A stretch of DNA of 32,206 nt from Cyclobacteriaceae bacterium (GTDB taxonomy: Bacteria; Bacteroidota; Bacteroidia; Cytophagales; Cyclobacteriaceae), in NCBI GenBank assembly GCA_025350305.1, contig JANXYC010000014.1, positions 1 through 32,206 on the forward strand, in the 5' to 3' direction. Below the pieces are notes generated by a model, which searched no databases, was not told the DNA's origin, and was given only the letters and a program-made list of their open reading frames with translations. Shown here piece by piece: positions 18,112-25,980 of the stretch. The position numbers and the translations under genes are program-made. Positions within the stretch are counted from its first letter, which is position 1, and every line of letters starts with the position of its first letter.

Positions 18112-18633
18112 GTGAACAAGAAGATCGCCTATAAGGATTTCAACATCAAAGCGATCGTGACCGATTCATTAACTATTGAACGGGCTTTGGTGGAAATGCA
18201 TGCAACCTTCGTTGGCCTTGACCAGCAAAAGGACACCTATTTCAGCGTACCAAAAGGAAAATTAAAATTGAGGGAAGGGACGATTGAAAATCTGATTACG
18301 CATTACGAACGCGTTGATGAAAATGGAATGGAGCGAACCATTGTGTATCAATATGACCTAAAACCCACCGACGAACAAATTTCCAAGCTTCACCGGGAAC
18401 ATAGCGTCATTGGCGTCATCGAAAAAGAGCGAAAAATATACTTTCTTGATAATGTAAAAATTCATTTGGATAAAATGGTTAATGGAAAATCATTCGTTGA
18501 AGTTGAAGCCATTGACTCGAATGATTCCATGTCAATGGAACAGCTTCGTTTGCAATGCTTGTCGGTCAAGGAAAAATTGTGGATAAAGGATTCAGAATTA
18601 GTGAAAAGCGGGTATTTGTCAAATGGACCGTAG
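18112..18633 (+). CDS. CYTH-domain protein (class IV adenylate cyclase-like)
   Basis: 173 residues from GTG 18112; a TTG at 18088 is the alternative. Neither is ATG. The protein aligns with the CYTH/class IV cyclase group: FVGLDQQKDTYFSVPKGKLKLREG (about 27-50), IENLITHYERV, then REHSVIGVIEKERKIYFLDNV and SFVEVEAID. The basic KxKxR strand that grips triphosphate is present. The N-terminal signature is unusual: where active members have ExExK, this has DFNIK, so two acidic metal ligands are Asp and Asn. Enzymatic activity (cyclase, thiamine-triphosphatase or tripolyphosphatase) is therefore doubtful. It is third in the methyltransferase-LRR operon. Confidence 0.82.
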   Translation: MNKKIAYKDFNIKAIVTDSLTIERALVEMHATFVGLDQQKDTYFSVPKGKLKLREGTIENLITHYERVDENGMERTIVYQYDLKPTDEQISKLHREHSVIGVIEKERKIYFLDNVKIHLDKMVNGKSFVEVEAIDSNDSMSMEQLRLQCLSVKEKLWIKDSELVKSGYLSNGP

Positions 18634-18670
18634 GGTGGTAAGTTCTGAATGAATAACTTTGAACGTGACA

Positions 18671-19057
18671 ATGATGCAAAATAACCTTACCCATAACACC
18701 CTTTCGAAGTGGTTGCTGACAACAACCCTCTTTCTCGGCCTGTTCACTTTTTCAGGTAATGTCTCCAATGTACCATCTCAACAATATCAGCCTCCAAAGA
18801 CAGAACTGATCCACTTCGCCAGGAATTCCAAACGGACTTTCTCGTATAAGGCGGTTATTGCACTTTTATACAAGGTCAGCCCCCCCTCTTCCGTTTTCAA
18901 GTCGCTCCATCTGACACTTTCATTGCTCCACAGCAAACTTGTGAAGACCAGACTTGGTGCCAATTTAGCCCGTACTCTTCCCCACTCCTGTGCAATTCCT
19001 TTTTTTCATCTGAAAACAATTCCTAAAAGTTCAGACGAAGACGTTAGCCTTACCTAA
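18671..19057 (+). CDS. Uncharacterised small protein with N-terminal hydrophobic helix
   Basis: 128 residues from ATG 18671 (MMQNNLTHNTLSKWLLTTT). The frame extends 4 codons further with a TTG, which I do not favour. One hydrophobic segment (about residues 14-30) looks like a signal peptide or anchor; the rest is basic and Ser/Leu-rich. No known domain is recognised. It lies 38 bp after the CYTH gene and before another small membrane protein on the same strand. It may be a real lineage-specific protein, but coding evidence is only the open frame and the plausible signal. Confidence 0.45.
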   Translation: MMQNNLTHNTLSKWLLTTTLFLGLFTFSGNVSNVPSQQYQPPKTELIHFARNSKRTFSYKAVIALLYKVSPPSSVFKSLHLTLSLLHSKLVKTRLGANLARTLPHSCAIPFFHLKTIPKSSDEDVSLT

Positions 19058-19169
19058 TCGAGGATAAATTCCTCCATCGCCAATTCATGTTGGCCTAACT
19101 CAATTTATCAACAATCCGGCTTGACCTATTGCATCATGGCAACGGTTGATCCATTCATTACCAATCTGT

Positions 19170-19349
19170 ATGAATAATTTCAAGAAAATAGTGAGACTGG
19201 TGTGTTTAGTACTCCTCATCCTGCTTGCCTGCATGGGTGCTGGCTTCGTTTTGCCTAACAACAGGGGGCGATTCATGGACAATGAAATAAAAATAGAACT
19301 GGTAGAAGAAAAAAGACGAGAAATGAAAACCATCAAGCAGCAAGTGTGA
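19170..19349 (+). CDS. Small single-pass membrane protein
   Basis: 59 residues from ATG 19170 (MNNFKKIVRLVCLVLLILLACMG). A basic n-region and one transmembrane helix (about 8-25) are followed by a polar, charged tail with NEIKIELVEEKRRE. The pattern helix, then Pro/Asn-Arg loop, then 'IKIELVEE' resembles short proteins common in Bacteroidota. A Cys near residue 21 (LLACMG) could be a lipobox. Function unknown. Confidence 0.6.
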   Translation: MNNFKKIVRLVCLVLLILLACMGAGFVLPNNRGRFMDNEIKIELVEEKRREMKTIKQQV

Positions 19350-19423
19350 AATTTTAGTTTATCTTCATAGTGGATTTTGGTTTCGCGGGGTGGGCAATCT
19401 CCGCCTGCTTATAAAATTTCAGA

Positions 19424-20209
19424 ATGAAACCTCTTTATTTAACCTGTGTCCTCGTTTTTTGCTGGCCCGTCAAAAACGTTCAGCGGGAGGGGACGATAAT
19501 GGCCTCATCGTTCAAATCATTTAGACTGGAAGTGCCAACCGCAGATCCGGATACAGTTGTCGTGGAGCAACGTAACGTCGGACACTTTAAGGTACTTGTT
19601 CAACGGGCCGTTGGAGAGGAGAATATATACATCATCATTACGACAATGAATCAGTCCGGAGCAAAAATTGAACAACTTGCCTTTGCTGAAACATTGTCGG
19701 CAGTAGATTCAACCTGTCACCGGTACCAGGAGCATGGCGAATACCAATTCATGAAGGGTTTGAGTGTTAAAATTGTAACTAAATCCTACGACCTTGGCTG
19801 TGGGATTGAACAGCCGGACAATGAATCAGACGAGCACTATCTCAGGCGATTAATGAATTATGACGATCCCTTCAGCATTCCTGGGCGCGAACTGAATCAG
19901 GAAAATGTAAAACGGTATGATATCAATGAAGCAGGGAGAATTATTGAAAGAAAAAGCAGTTCATCACATACGATCCTGAAGGACCGGTGGTTTGGCCTAT
20001 CTCGTTTTGATAAACTGCCAAAAGAGAAACTGAGAATGTTGCGGAATACCATTTATGCGAGAAGAGGATACGCGTTTAGAACCGAAGATCTTAAAGCCTA
20101 CTTTTCAAAAAAAGAATGGTACAAACCCGAATCTGATAACATCGCTAAAATGCTTTTATCTTCTGATAAGGAACTGATCACTTACCTGGAGAACCTGGAG
20201 AATCGATAG
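19424..20209 (+). CDS. Secreted YARHG-domain protein
   Basis: 261 residues. A short hydrophobic N-terminus acts as a signal (MKPLYLTCVLVFCWPV). A poorly conserved middle region of about 150 residues follows. The C-terminal 75 residues form a YARHG domain: LSRFDKLPKEKLRMLRNTIYARRGYAF, then YFSKKEWYKPE (about 220-230). The domain is extracellular or periplasmic and is thought to bind cell-wall or peptidoglycan-related components; its biochemical role is not settled. It is preceded by two small genes on the same strand, and followed by a 479-bp repeat-rich gap. Confidence 0.8.
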   Translation: MKPLYLTCVLVFCWPVKNVQREGTIMASSFKSFRLEVPTADPDTVVVEQRNVGHFKVLVQRAVGEENIYIIITTMNQSGAKIEQLAFAETLSAVDSTCHRYQEHGEYQFMKGLSVKIVTKSYDLGCGIEQPDNESDEHYLRRLMNYDDPFSIPGRELNQENVKRYDINEAGRIIERKSSSSHTILKDRWFGLSRFDKLPKEKLRMLRNTIYARRGYAFRTEDLKAYFSKKEWYKPESDNIAKMLLSSDKELITYLENLENR

Positions 20210-20291
20210 GTGTTCTTAGCGTTTCGATTTTACATTTTAATACCTCATGATTCCCATCAAGAGCAACCACCATTTTTGAAGGTTAGGTGAT

Positions 20292-20402
20292 TTGGGCTAA
20301 AGTCCTTTTCTATTTTTTATTTTCCCGGACCTAAAATCAGAGCCGTTAAATTGCAGATTTATCTGAAAGCAATAAATTAATTAAGGGTGGGCTTCAGTCC
20401 AA
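20292..20402. repeat. Family C palindromic repeat
   Basis: Ends are TTGGGCTAAAGTCC (20292-20305) and its inverted partner GGGCTTCAGTCCAA (20389-20402). The 111-bp element has an AT-rich core. It is similar to the sequence at 16302-16385. Confidence 0.6.
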
Positions 20403-20415
20403 TGAATTGATATCA

Positions 20416-20491
20416 GGGCGTCTCTAAAAACTCCTTGTACCCTTCTCTTCAGGAGAAGGGTGACGGGTTGAGGCCATAAAAGACAAGGTTT
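20416..20491 (+). repeat. Family A element, copy 2, right end lost
   Basis: It starts with GGGCGTCTCTAAAAACTCC and keeps the ACCCTTCTC/GAGAAGGGT hairpin and the GAGGCCATAAAAGACAAGG segment, but ends at GGTTT and lacks the terminal TTAGAGATGCCC. It is fused to family B copy 2. Confidence 0.75.
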
Positions 20492-20674
20492 ATTGAATAG
20501 CATAAGGTTGCAGCCCGAAGAGCGAATCAGAAGTATGGTCACGAAGAACACAACGAACCACTACGAGCACTACGAAATCGAGGTCCAACGGATCATTGGC
20601 TCTGTTTCGTTGTGCTCGTTGTGTCATCTTCGTGCTCGTTGTGACCCCAAAAATCTAAATATGACAAAGTAGGA
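20491..20674 (+). repeat. Family B element, left end lost
   Basis: It begins at TATTGAATAGCATAAGG, i.e. about 26 bp inside the full element at 26778-26986, and has the normal right end (ATATGACAAAGTAGGA). The internal hairpin arms GGTCACGAAGAACACAACGA and their imperfect inverse are present. The B left end and A right end are missing at the same junction. Confidence 0.8.
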
Positions 20675-20688
20675 CTAGTTGTTATGAC

Positions 20689-21297
20689 TCAAATGTGTTC
20701 CTTCTTGTTCTTCACAAGATCATACATCAGCTCGCGGGCGCGATGGAGTTGGGCCTTCACCGTGCCGAGTGGGGCCTCTAGTTCCTTGGCAATCTCCTCG
20801 TAGGACAATTCATGAAAGTAACGCAGGCGTACGAGTTTCTGGTACTTCGCTGGCAGCATCCCCACGAACACCTGTATCAATTCCTCCTTTTGCGATCTAA
20901 TTGCTTCCTCCTGCGGATCCAGGTTGTGGTCTTTTACATCCAACGATACCGACTGTCCGTCGTCATCAGTATAGGCATTCTCGATGCTGAGGGTATTAAT
21001 TTTTTTCTTGCGGATGAAGTCGATCGTATTATTAGTGGCGATCCTAAAGAGCCAGGTGCTAAACGTGAAATCTTTCTTAAAGCGGTGCAGGCTGCGAAAC
21101 GCTTTTGCAAACGATTCGATCATCAGGTCTTCGGCATCGTCCACATTGCGCACCATTTTCAAAATCATGTGGTATACCGGCCTTTTGTATCGCTGGAAGA
21201 GTTTGGCGAAAGCTTTGTCATCACCTCCTACGGCACGGTCAATCAACTGGAAATCCTCCAGTGCCTTAGACGAAAACCGGTTTTCTAAATCTTCCAT
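20689..21297 (-). CDS. ECF-type RNA polymerase sigma factor
   Basis: 202 residues. Sigma-70 region 2 spans about 25-95, with KRPVYHMILKMVRNVDDAEDL and STWLFRIATNNTIDFIRKKK. Region 4 is at about 135-190 (LPAKYQKLVRLRYFHELS, then YEEIAKELEAPLGTVKAQLHRA, a helix-turn-helix). The central linker is short and acidic, as in ECF factors. No anti-sigma factor is adjacent. The start ATG lies inside the end of the upstream glycosyltransferase gene, with a 13-bp overlap, so the two are cotranscribed and probably coupled. Confidence 0.94.
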   Translation of the reverse strand: MEDLENRFSSKALEDFQLIDRAVGGDDKAFAKLFQRYKRPVYHMILKMVRNVDDAEDLMIESFAKAFRSLHRFKKDFTFSTWLFRIATNNTIDFIRKKKINTLSIENAYTDDDGQSVSLDVKDHNLDPQEEAIRSQKEELIQVFVGMLPAKYQKLVRLRYFHELSYEEIAKELEAPLGTVKAQLHRARELMYDLVKNKKEHI

Positions 21298-22391
21298 CTC
21301 ACTCGTTTGGCTAGTAACGCTGCAAGGCCCGTTCCAAGATAGTAAATGGCATAATTAAAATCTAAAAACGGCGTTTTCCAAGTTTCAAAGGCGTCCCCCA
21401 ACGTCCGGGAAGCACGATGAACGAGGCTGAGCAGTACTATTTCGCGCAGCAAAAAGCCCGCCCACAGGAAGTTGTCAATGCCCTGCCCGGTGCACATCAC
21501 CGGTGCCACAAAGACCCAGATCATTATCCACGTGGAAGAAAAGAGTCCGAGCATAATTCGGTCATTCAGGTTATAGTATTTGCCCACAGAAAGGTGACGA
21601 AGCTTCTGATAGAAAAACTCTTTCCAAGTCTTCTTTGGCATCGACGGCATGAGCAACGCTGCACCAATGCTCACAACAGTATTAATGCTCGTGGCGTGCT
21701 TGTTTACGAAGAGATCGTCGTCGCCACCGGTTATGCTGAGAAAATTATTAAAACCTTTATTCTCAAAAAAGAGGGCTTTCCGATAGGCCAGGTTGCGGCC
21801 AACGCCCATGTAGGGTCTTCCCAGCAAAGCCCAACCTATGAATTGGATGCCGGTGAGGAGCGATTCGAAACGGATAAAAGAATTGAGGTAGCCCGGAAAT
21901 TTTGTATAGGGCGAATAGCCAAGAACAATTTGAGCCGACTCTTGAAAATGAGAAGCCATGGATCGTATCCATTGGTCCGAGTTCGGACGGCAGTCGGCGT
22001 CTGTGAACAGCACCCATTCATAAGCGGCCGCTTTGATACCCAGCGTGAGCGCATATTTTTTTCCGCTTACATGCTCCGGTAAATGCCGGACCCTCACCAT
22101 TTTCAATCGTTTATCCAGCTTGGTAGCTTCTAATAAGAAATCGTAGGTACCATCATTGCACCGGTCTTCTACAATGATTACCTCAAATTGAGAATAGTGC
22201 TGCTGCAACAACAGCGGTATCAGTTCCCTCAGGTTTTTTTCCTCATCGTGGGCACATATAATGACCGAGACGGGTGGTGTTACATTCGACCCTGCTATCC
22301 GTTTTCTTGAAAAAGCAATAAGCAACATGACCAGGTAGATCAATTGAATCCCCAGCACAGACCAGGCAACGAGCGTAAGTGGCGTTAGCAA
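21285..22391 (-). CDS. Membrane family 2 glycosyltransferase
   Basis: 368 residues using TTG at 22391. The frame is open further upstream, to GTG 22511, but that part lies within tgt and upstream of the TATCTTTG promoter box at 22418-22425. The protein starts with a transmembrane helix (about 5-25), then a GT-A domain: PVSVIICAHDEEKNL, VIIVEDRCNDGTYD, WVLFTDADCRP (the DxD-type Asp), and a GGDDDLFVNK motif followed by KLRHLSVGKYY, the position of the Q/RxxRW-like region. Two or three C-terminal helices close it. This is a processive-type GT2 making an envelope polysaccharide or glycolipid; the sugar is unknown. It overlaps the sigma-factor gene by 13 bp. Confidence 0.88.
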   Translation of the reverse strand: MLTPLTLVAWSVLGIQLIYLVMLLIAFSRKRIAGSNVTPPVSVIICAHDEEKNLRELIPLLLQQHYSQFEVIIVEDRCNDGTYDFLLEATKLDKRLKMVRVRHLPEHVSGKKYALTLGIKAAAYEWVLFTDADCRPNSDQWIRSMASHFQESAQIVLGYSPYTKFPGYLNSFIRFESLLTGIQFIGWALLGRPYMGVGRNLAYRKALFFENKGFNNFLSITGGDDDLFVNKHATSINTVVSIGAALLMPSMPKKTWKEFFYQKLRHLSVGKYYNLNDRIMLGLFSSTWIMIWVFVAPVMCTGQGIDNFLWAGFLLREIVLLSLVHRASRTLGDAFETWKTPFLDFNYAIYYLGTGLAALLAKRVRWKI

Positions 22392-22417
22392 AACGAAGTG
22401 ACTATTTTTAGAACCGG

Positions 22418-22425
22418 CAAAGATA
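22418..22425 (-). promoter_or_regulatory. TAnnTTTG promoter -7 box for the glycosyltransferase/sigma operon
   Basis: On the minus strand this reads TATCTTTG, an exact match to the Bacteroidota sigma-ABfr -7 consensus TAnnTTTG. The TTG start follows 26 nt later. The divergent box for tgt lies 44 bp away. Confidence 0.6.
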
Positions 22426-22469
22426 GATGAATTGCGGAAGGAAGAAACGTGAAAGGAAATAATGAATCT

Positions 22470-22477
22470 TATCTTTG
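22470..22477 (+). promoter_or_regulatory. tgt: TAnnTTTG promoter -7 box for tgt
   Basis: TATCTTTG is an exact consensus match ending 5 nt before the tgt ATG at 22483. Transcription would start at or just before that ATG, giving a leaderless or near-leaderless mRNA. Confidence 0.6.
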
Positions 22478-22482
22478 CTCCG

Positions 22483-23613
22483 ATGCTATTTCGTATTACC
22501 TCCAACGACACCCATTCACGCGCACGGTCCGGTGTTATTTCAACCCCTCATGGCGAAATTCCGACCCCGATTTTCATGCCTGTGGGAACAGCCGGCTCCG
22601 TAAAGGCTGTCCACCAAAGAGAATTAGAACACGACATTGATGCACGGATAATCCTGGGAAATACCTATCACCTTTATCTCCGGCCTGGTCTTGATCTCCT
22701 GGAGAAAGCAGGAGGAATTCATCGTTTTAATGGTTGGCAACGGCCCATCCTGACCGACAGCGGGGGCTATCAGGTCTACTCACTCGCTGCTAACCGTAAA
22801 ATCAGTGATGAAGGTGTAACCTTTCGATCACATATTGACGGCTCCAAACATTTGTTCACTCCGGAAGGTGTTATGGACATCCAGCGCAAGATCGGCGCGG
22901 ATATTATCATGGCATTTGATGAGTGTACTCCCTATCCTTGTGAATATGGATATGCAAAAAAATCACTGAAGGTCACCCACGATTGGCTGGTCCGCGGGGC
23001 CCGGCATTTTCACAGTACACAGCCAAAATATGGTTATGAGCAGGCGCTTTTTCCAATTGTACAGGGAAGTACCTATCCTGATCTCAGAAAAGAATCTGCC
23101 GAGTTCATTGCCGAACAAGATCAGCCCGGTAATGCGATCGGTGGGCTGTCAGTCGGCGAGCCGCACGAAGATATGTACGCCATGACCGAATTGGTATGCG
23201 GCATTCTGCCCAAAGACAAGCCGCGCTACCTCATGGGTGTAGGCACTCCAGAAAATATTCTTGAATCCATTGCCCTGGGGGTCGACATGTTTGACTGCGT
23301 AATGCCCACACGCAATGCTCGCAACGGTATGCTATTCACCACGCAAGGGATCATTAATATCCGGAATGAAAAGTGGAAAGAGGACCTTTCTCCCCTTGAC
23401 GAGCAATTGGGCGGGCACGTCAGCACCTTTTATTCCAAGGCTTACCTGCGACATCTCATTATCAGCAAGGAAATTTTAGGCTCGCAAATTGCTTCCATTC
23501 ATAATCTGACCTTCTACCTCTGGCTGGTGAAGGTGGCACGCCAAAAAATTGAGGAAGGCACTTTTGTAGAGTGGAAAAACAAGATGGTGAAAGTGGTTTC
23601 CCAAAGGTTGTGA
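22483..23613 (+). CDS. tgt: tRNA-guanine(34) transglycosylase
   Basis: 376 residues from ATG 22483. An in-frame ATG at 22462 would add 7 residues, but it lies upstream of the promoter box, and the family begins with an M-x-F start as here (MLFRITSND). Tgt exchanges guanine-34 of GUN-anticodon tRNAs for preQ1 in queuosine synthesis. The family signatures are TPIFMPVGTAGSVK, ILGNTYHLYLRPG, DSGGYQVYSL (catalytic Asp near 89), FDECTPYP, and the GIGGLSVGEP-type strand (NAIGGLSVGEP). MGVGTPENI and VDMFDCVMPTRNARNG provide the second catalytic Asp. The zinc ligands normally near the C-terminus (CxCxxC..H) are not evident: the region after RNG has no Cys cluster. This may be the Cys-poor Bacteroidota form. 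Confidence 0.93.
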   Translation: MLFRITSNDTHSRARSGVISTPHGEIPTPIFMPVGTAGSVKAVHQRELEHDIDARIILGNTYHLYLRPGLDLLEKAGGIHRFNGWQRPILTDSGGYQVYSLAANRKISDEGVTFRSHIDGSKHLFTPEGVMDIQRKIGADIIMAFDECTPYPCEYGYAKKSLKVTHDWLVRGARHFHSTQPKYGYEQALFPIVQGSTYPDLRKESAEFIAEQDQPGNAIGGLSVGEPHEDMYAMTELVCGILPKDKPRYLMGVGTPENILESIALGVDMFDCVMPTRNARNGMLFTTQGIINIRNEKWKEDLSPLDEQLGGHVSTFYSKAYLRHLIISKEILGSQIASIHNLTFYLWLVKVARQKIEEGTFVEWKNKMVKVVSQRL

Positions 23614-23768
23614 AACGATTTTAAGTTCAAAGAATATATCTTGTAAAAAATTATACGTGCTATTGTCATATTGATAAGTAAAAAAAATAATTTTAACCAT
23701 ATAGGCACATAAATAATATAGGATGGCTTACTTCGATGAAACTATGTGTCCATGTTTTTATATGGTTC
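23614..23768. other. AT-rich gap with no gene
   Basis: The 155 bp after tgt are clearly AT-richer than the surroundings (runs such as AAAAAAAATAATTTT). No convincing gene, tRNA or terminator was found. It leads directly into family B copy 3. Confidence 0.5.
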
Positions 23769-23920
23769 AAGGTTGCAGCCCGAAGAGCGAATCAGAAGCA
23801 TGGTCACGAAGAACACAACGAACCACTACGAGCACTACGAAATCAAGGTCCGGCGGATCATTGGCTATTTCGCTTGTGCTCGTTGTGACCCAAAAAAAAT
23901 TTAAATATGACAAAGTAGGA
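23769..23920 (+). repeat. Family B element, copy 3, left-truncated and internally deleted
   Basis: It begins at AAGGTTGCAGCCCGAAG and ends with ATATGACAAAGTAGGA. Compared with copies at 20491 and 26778 it lacks about 30 bp of the right hairpin arm, reading GGCTATTTCGCTTGTGCTCG. The left terminal repeat is not detectable upstream. Confidence 0.78.
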
Positions 23921-23977
23921 TTAGTCAGCATGTTACAATCAAAATAGAAATTCTGTCCACCCGCGCGTGGAATCTAC

Positions 23978-25078
23978 ATGAAAATAATCGACCGCTACAT
24001 TCTAAAAAAAATCCTCGCTACGTTTTTCTTCGTGGTCCTTATCCTGATGTCGATCATCACCGTGATCGATATAACGGAGAAGATGGACAAGTTTGCCAAA
24101 AATAATTTGTCTGGAGAGGCGGTTCTCGGCTATTATCTTGATTTCATCCCGTGGGTAGCCGGGCTCATCACTCCAATCACCGTTTTCATTGCCATCATAT
24201 ACGTAACGTCCCGTATGGCAAGCCACACGGAAATTATTGCGATTCTCAGTAGCGGCATAAGCTTTCGGCGTTTCCTGGTGCCCTACCTGTTTGCCTCGAT
24301 TGTCATCGGATCCATCAGTTTTGGATTGAACGGCTGGGTGATACCGAAGGCCACCAAATCACGCCTGGCCTTTGAACTCCAGTATTTTAATAACCGCTAT
24401 TACTTTGAGGCCCGCAACATCCACCTCCAGGTGGCTCCGGAAGTTTATTTGTTCATTCAGAATTATAACAATGTGTCCAACATCGGGTATCAGTTTAGCC
24501 TGGAGCGCTTCAACAAAAATGAATTACTGGAGAAACTCACCGCCGATAACATTCAGTGGGATTCGGTAAAACAAAAGTGGACGCTTCGTTTTTGGAAAAT
24601 AAAAAAAGTAGATGAAATTTTTGCATCTGCCTCACAGGGCGATGTGTCCCATTTGTTAAAATCCGGTGATGCGATGGATACGGTATTGGCCATCTCACCA
24701 AAAGATTTCGAGGCGCAAGAACGAAGCTATGATGGAATGACTATTCCCGAATTGAAAGAGCATATTGCTAAATTGAAATTTCGTGGCGCCACCGGAGTAC
24801 AGATGTACGAGGTAGAAAAACAAATACGCTATGCTTCACCCTTCACCACGTTTGTGTTGGTCTTTATGGGAGTAGTTGTCTCCTCCCGGAAAAGCCGGGG
24901 AGGCACCGGCTTGCAAATTGCATTGGGATTTGTGCTCGCGTTTATTTTCATATTGTTCTTCATGCTGTCGCGAACATTTGCCGAAGCCGGTGAAATTCCA
25001 CCCATCGTGGCTGCCTGGATACCCAACATCATTTTTTCCTTCATCACAGGAGTTATGTACTATTTTACGCCGCGATGA
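23978..25078 (+). CDS. LptF/LptG-family lipopolysaccharide export permease
   Basis: 366 residues, the usual length for YjgP/YjgQ permeases. Three N-terminal helices (DRYILKKILATFFFVVLILMS, LDFIPWVAGLITPITVFIA, RFLVPYLFASIVIGS) are followed by a periplasmic beta-jellyroll domain (about 125-260), then three C-terminal helices ending FSFITGVMYYFTPR. It is part of the LptB2FG machine that extracts LPS from the inner membrane. The sequence does not allow F and G to be separated with confidence. Its stop codon overlaps the EamA gene start by 4 bp (ATGA at 25075-25078). Confidence 0.92.
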   Translation: MKIIDRYILKKILATFFFVVLILMSIITVIDITEKMDKFAKNNLSGEAVLGYYLDFIPWVAGLITPITVFIAIIYVTSRMASHTEIIAILSSGISFRRFLVPYLFASIVIGSISFGLNGWVIPKATKSRLAFELQYFNNRYYFEARNIHLQVAPEVYLFIQNYNNVSNIGYQFSLERFNKNELLEKLTADNIQWDSVKQKWTLRFWKIKKVDEIFASASQGDVSHLLKSGDAMDTVLAISPKDFEAQERSYDGMTIPELKEHIAKLKFRGATGVQMYEVEKQIRYASPFTTFVLVFMGVVVSSRKSRGGTGLQIALGFVLAFIFILFFMLSRTFAEAGEIPPIVAAWIPNIIFSFITGVMYYFTPR

Positions 25079-25980
25079 CGCCTTCTACTTCTGATTATCT
25101 CAAACTTCATTTTATTGTTTTTCTATGGGGTTTTACAGGCATTCTGGGAAAACTAGTCTCCTTACCGGCGGTGGAAATGGTCTTTTACCGAACGCTGCTG
25201 GCCGCCATCGGGATGGCCGTGTTAATAGTCATCCTTAAAAGACAATTTAAAGTTTCGTCCGGTGATTTTGTGAAAATTCTGCTAACAGGATTTATTGTTG
25301 GGGTACACTGGCTTACTTTTTTTATTTCCGCACGCGTGTCAAATGTTTCCGTGAGTCTCGTCGGTTTTGCTACCGCCAGCCTCTGGACCGCCTTCCTGGA
25401 GCCGATCGTGAAAGGCTACAAAATAAGGACCATCGAAGTTGGGTTTGGTTTAATTGTGCTTGCCGGACTTTATGTCATTTTCTCATCGGACTTCAGCTAC
25501 TCCGGTGGATTGATTCTGGGAGTGCTCTCTGGATTAACTTGTGCGATTTTTAGTGTCATCAATTCACAGTTAGTAAAAAAAACAGATTCATTTACTATCA
25601 CGTTTTACGAAATGACAGGCGCTTGCATTGCTGTGGCCATGTTTCTGCCAATTTACCAACACTATTGGGCAGAAGGAAACCTGTTGCGGTTGTCCCCCAC
25701 ACTCAACGATTGGATTTACATTGCCTTGCTCGCGTGGCTCTGCTCGGTGTATGGTTATTCTGCCGGGGTGGAGCTTATGAAAAAAGTAAGCGTCTTCTTC
25801 TTTCAACTTACGCTCAACCTGGAGCCGGTGTATGGCATCATCATGGCCGTCCTGGTTTTCGGTGAGTCGGAGCAGATGAATACCAAATTTTACGTTGGCA
25901 CCCTGATCATTTTATTTGCAGTATTATTATATCCGATGGTGAAGCGAAAACTTACAACCATCCCGACCAGCTCTCCTTGA
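25075..25980 (+). CDS. EamA-family (DMT) transporter
   Basis: 301 residues with ten hydrophobic helices arranged as two EamA repeats (about 5-140 and 155-290). Typical segments are FLWGFTGILGKLVSLPAVEMVFYRTLLA, and in the second half FFQLTLNLEPVYGIIMAVLVFGE, the conserved 'LEPV...G...FGE' signature. The family exports or imports small metabolites such as amino acids or nucleotides; the substrate is unknown. It is coupled to the LptF/G gene by a 4-bp overlap, and its 3' end overlaps the convergent ispE by 29 bp. Confidence 0.92.
   Translation: MTPSTSDYLKLHFIVFLWGFTGILGKLVSLPAVEMVFYRTLLAAIGMAVLIVILKRQFKVSSGDFVKILLTGFIVGVHWLTFFISARVSNVSVSLVGFATASLWTAFLEPIVKGYKIRTIEVGFGLIVLAGLYVIFSSDFSYSGGLILGVLSGLTCAIFSVINSQLVKKTDSFTITFYEMTGACIAVAMFLPIYQHYWAEGNLLRLSPTLNDWIYIALLAWLCSVYGYSAGVELMKKVSVFFFQLTLNLEPVYGIIMAVLVFGESEQMNTKFYVGTLIILFAVLLYPMVKRKLTTIPTSSP

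Noticed and set aside
21417-22082. 221-residue plus-strand frame
   Set aside because: It is antisense to the glycosyltransferase gene and has no family signature.
23723-23947. 74-residue plus-strand frame over family B copy 3
   Set aside because: It lies within the AT-rich gap and repeat and the translated sequence shows only repeat-derived Ser/Thr/Lys-rich residues.
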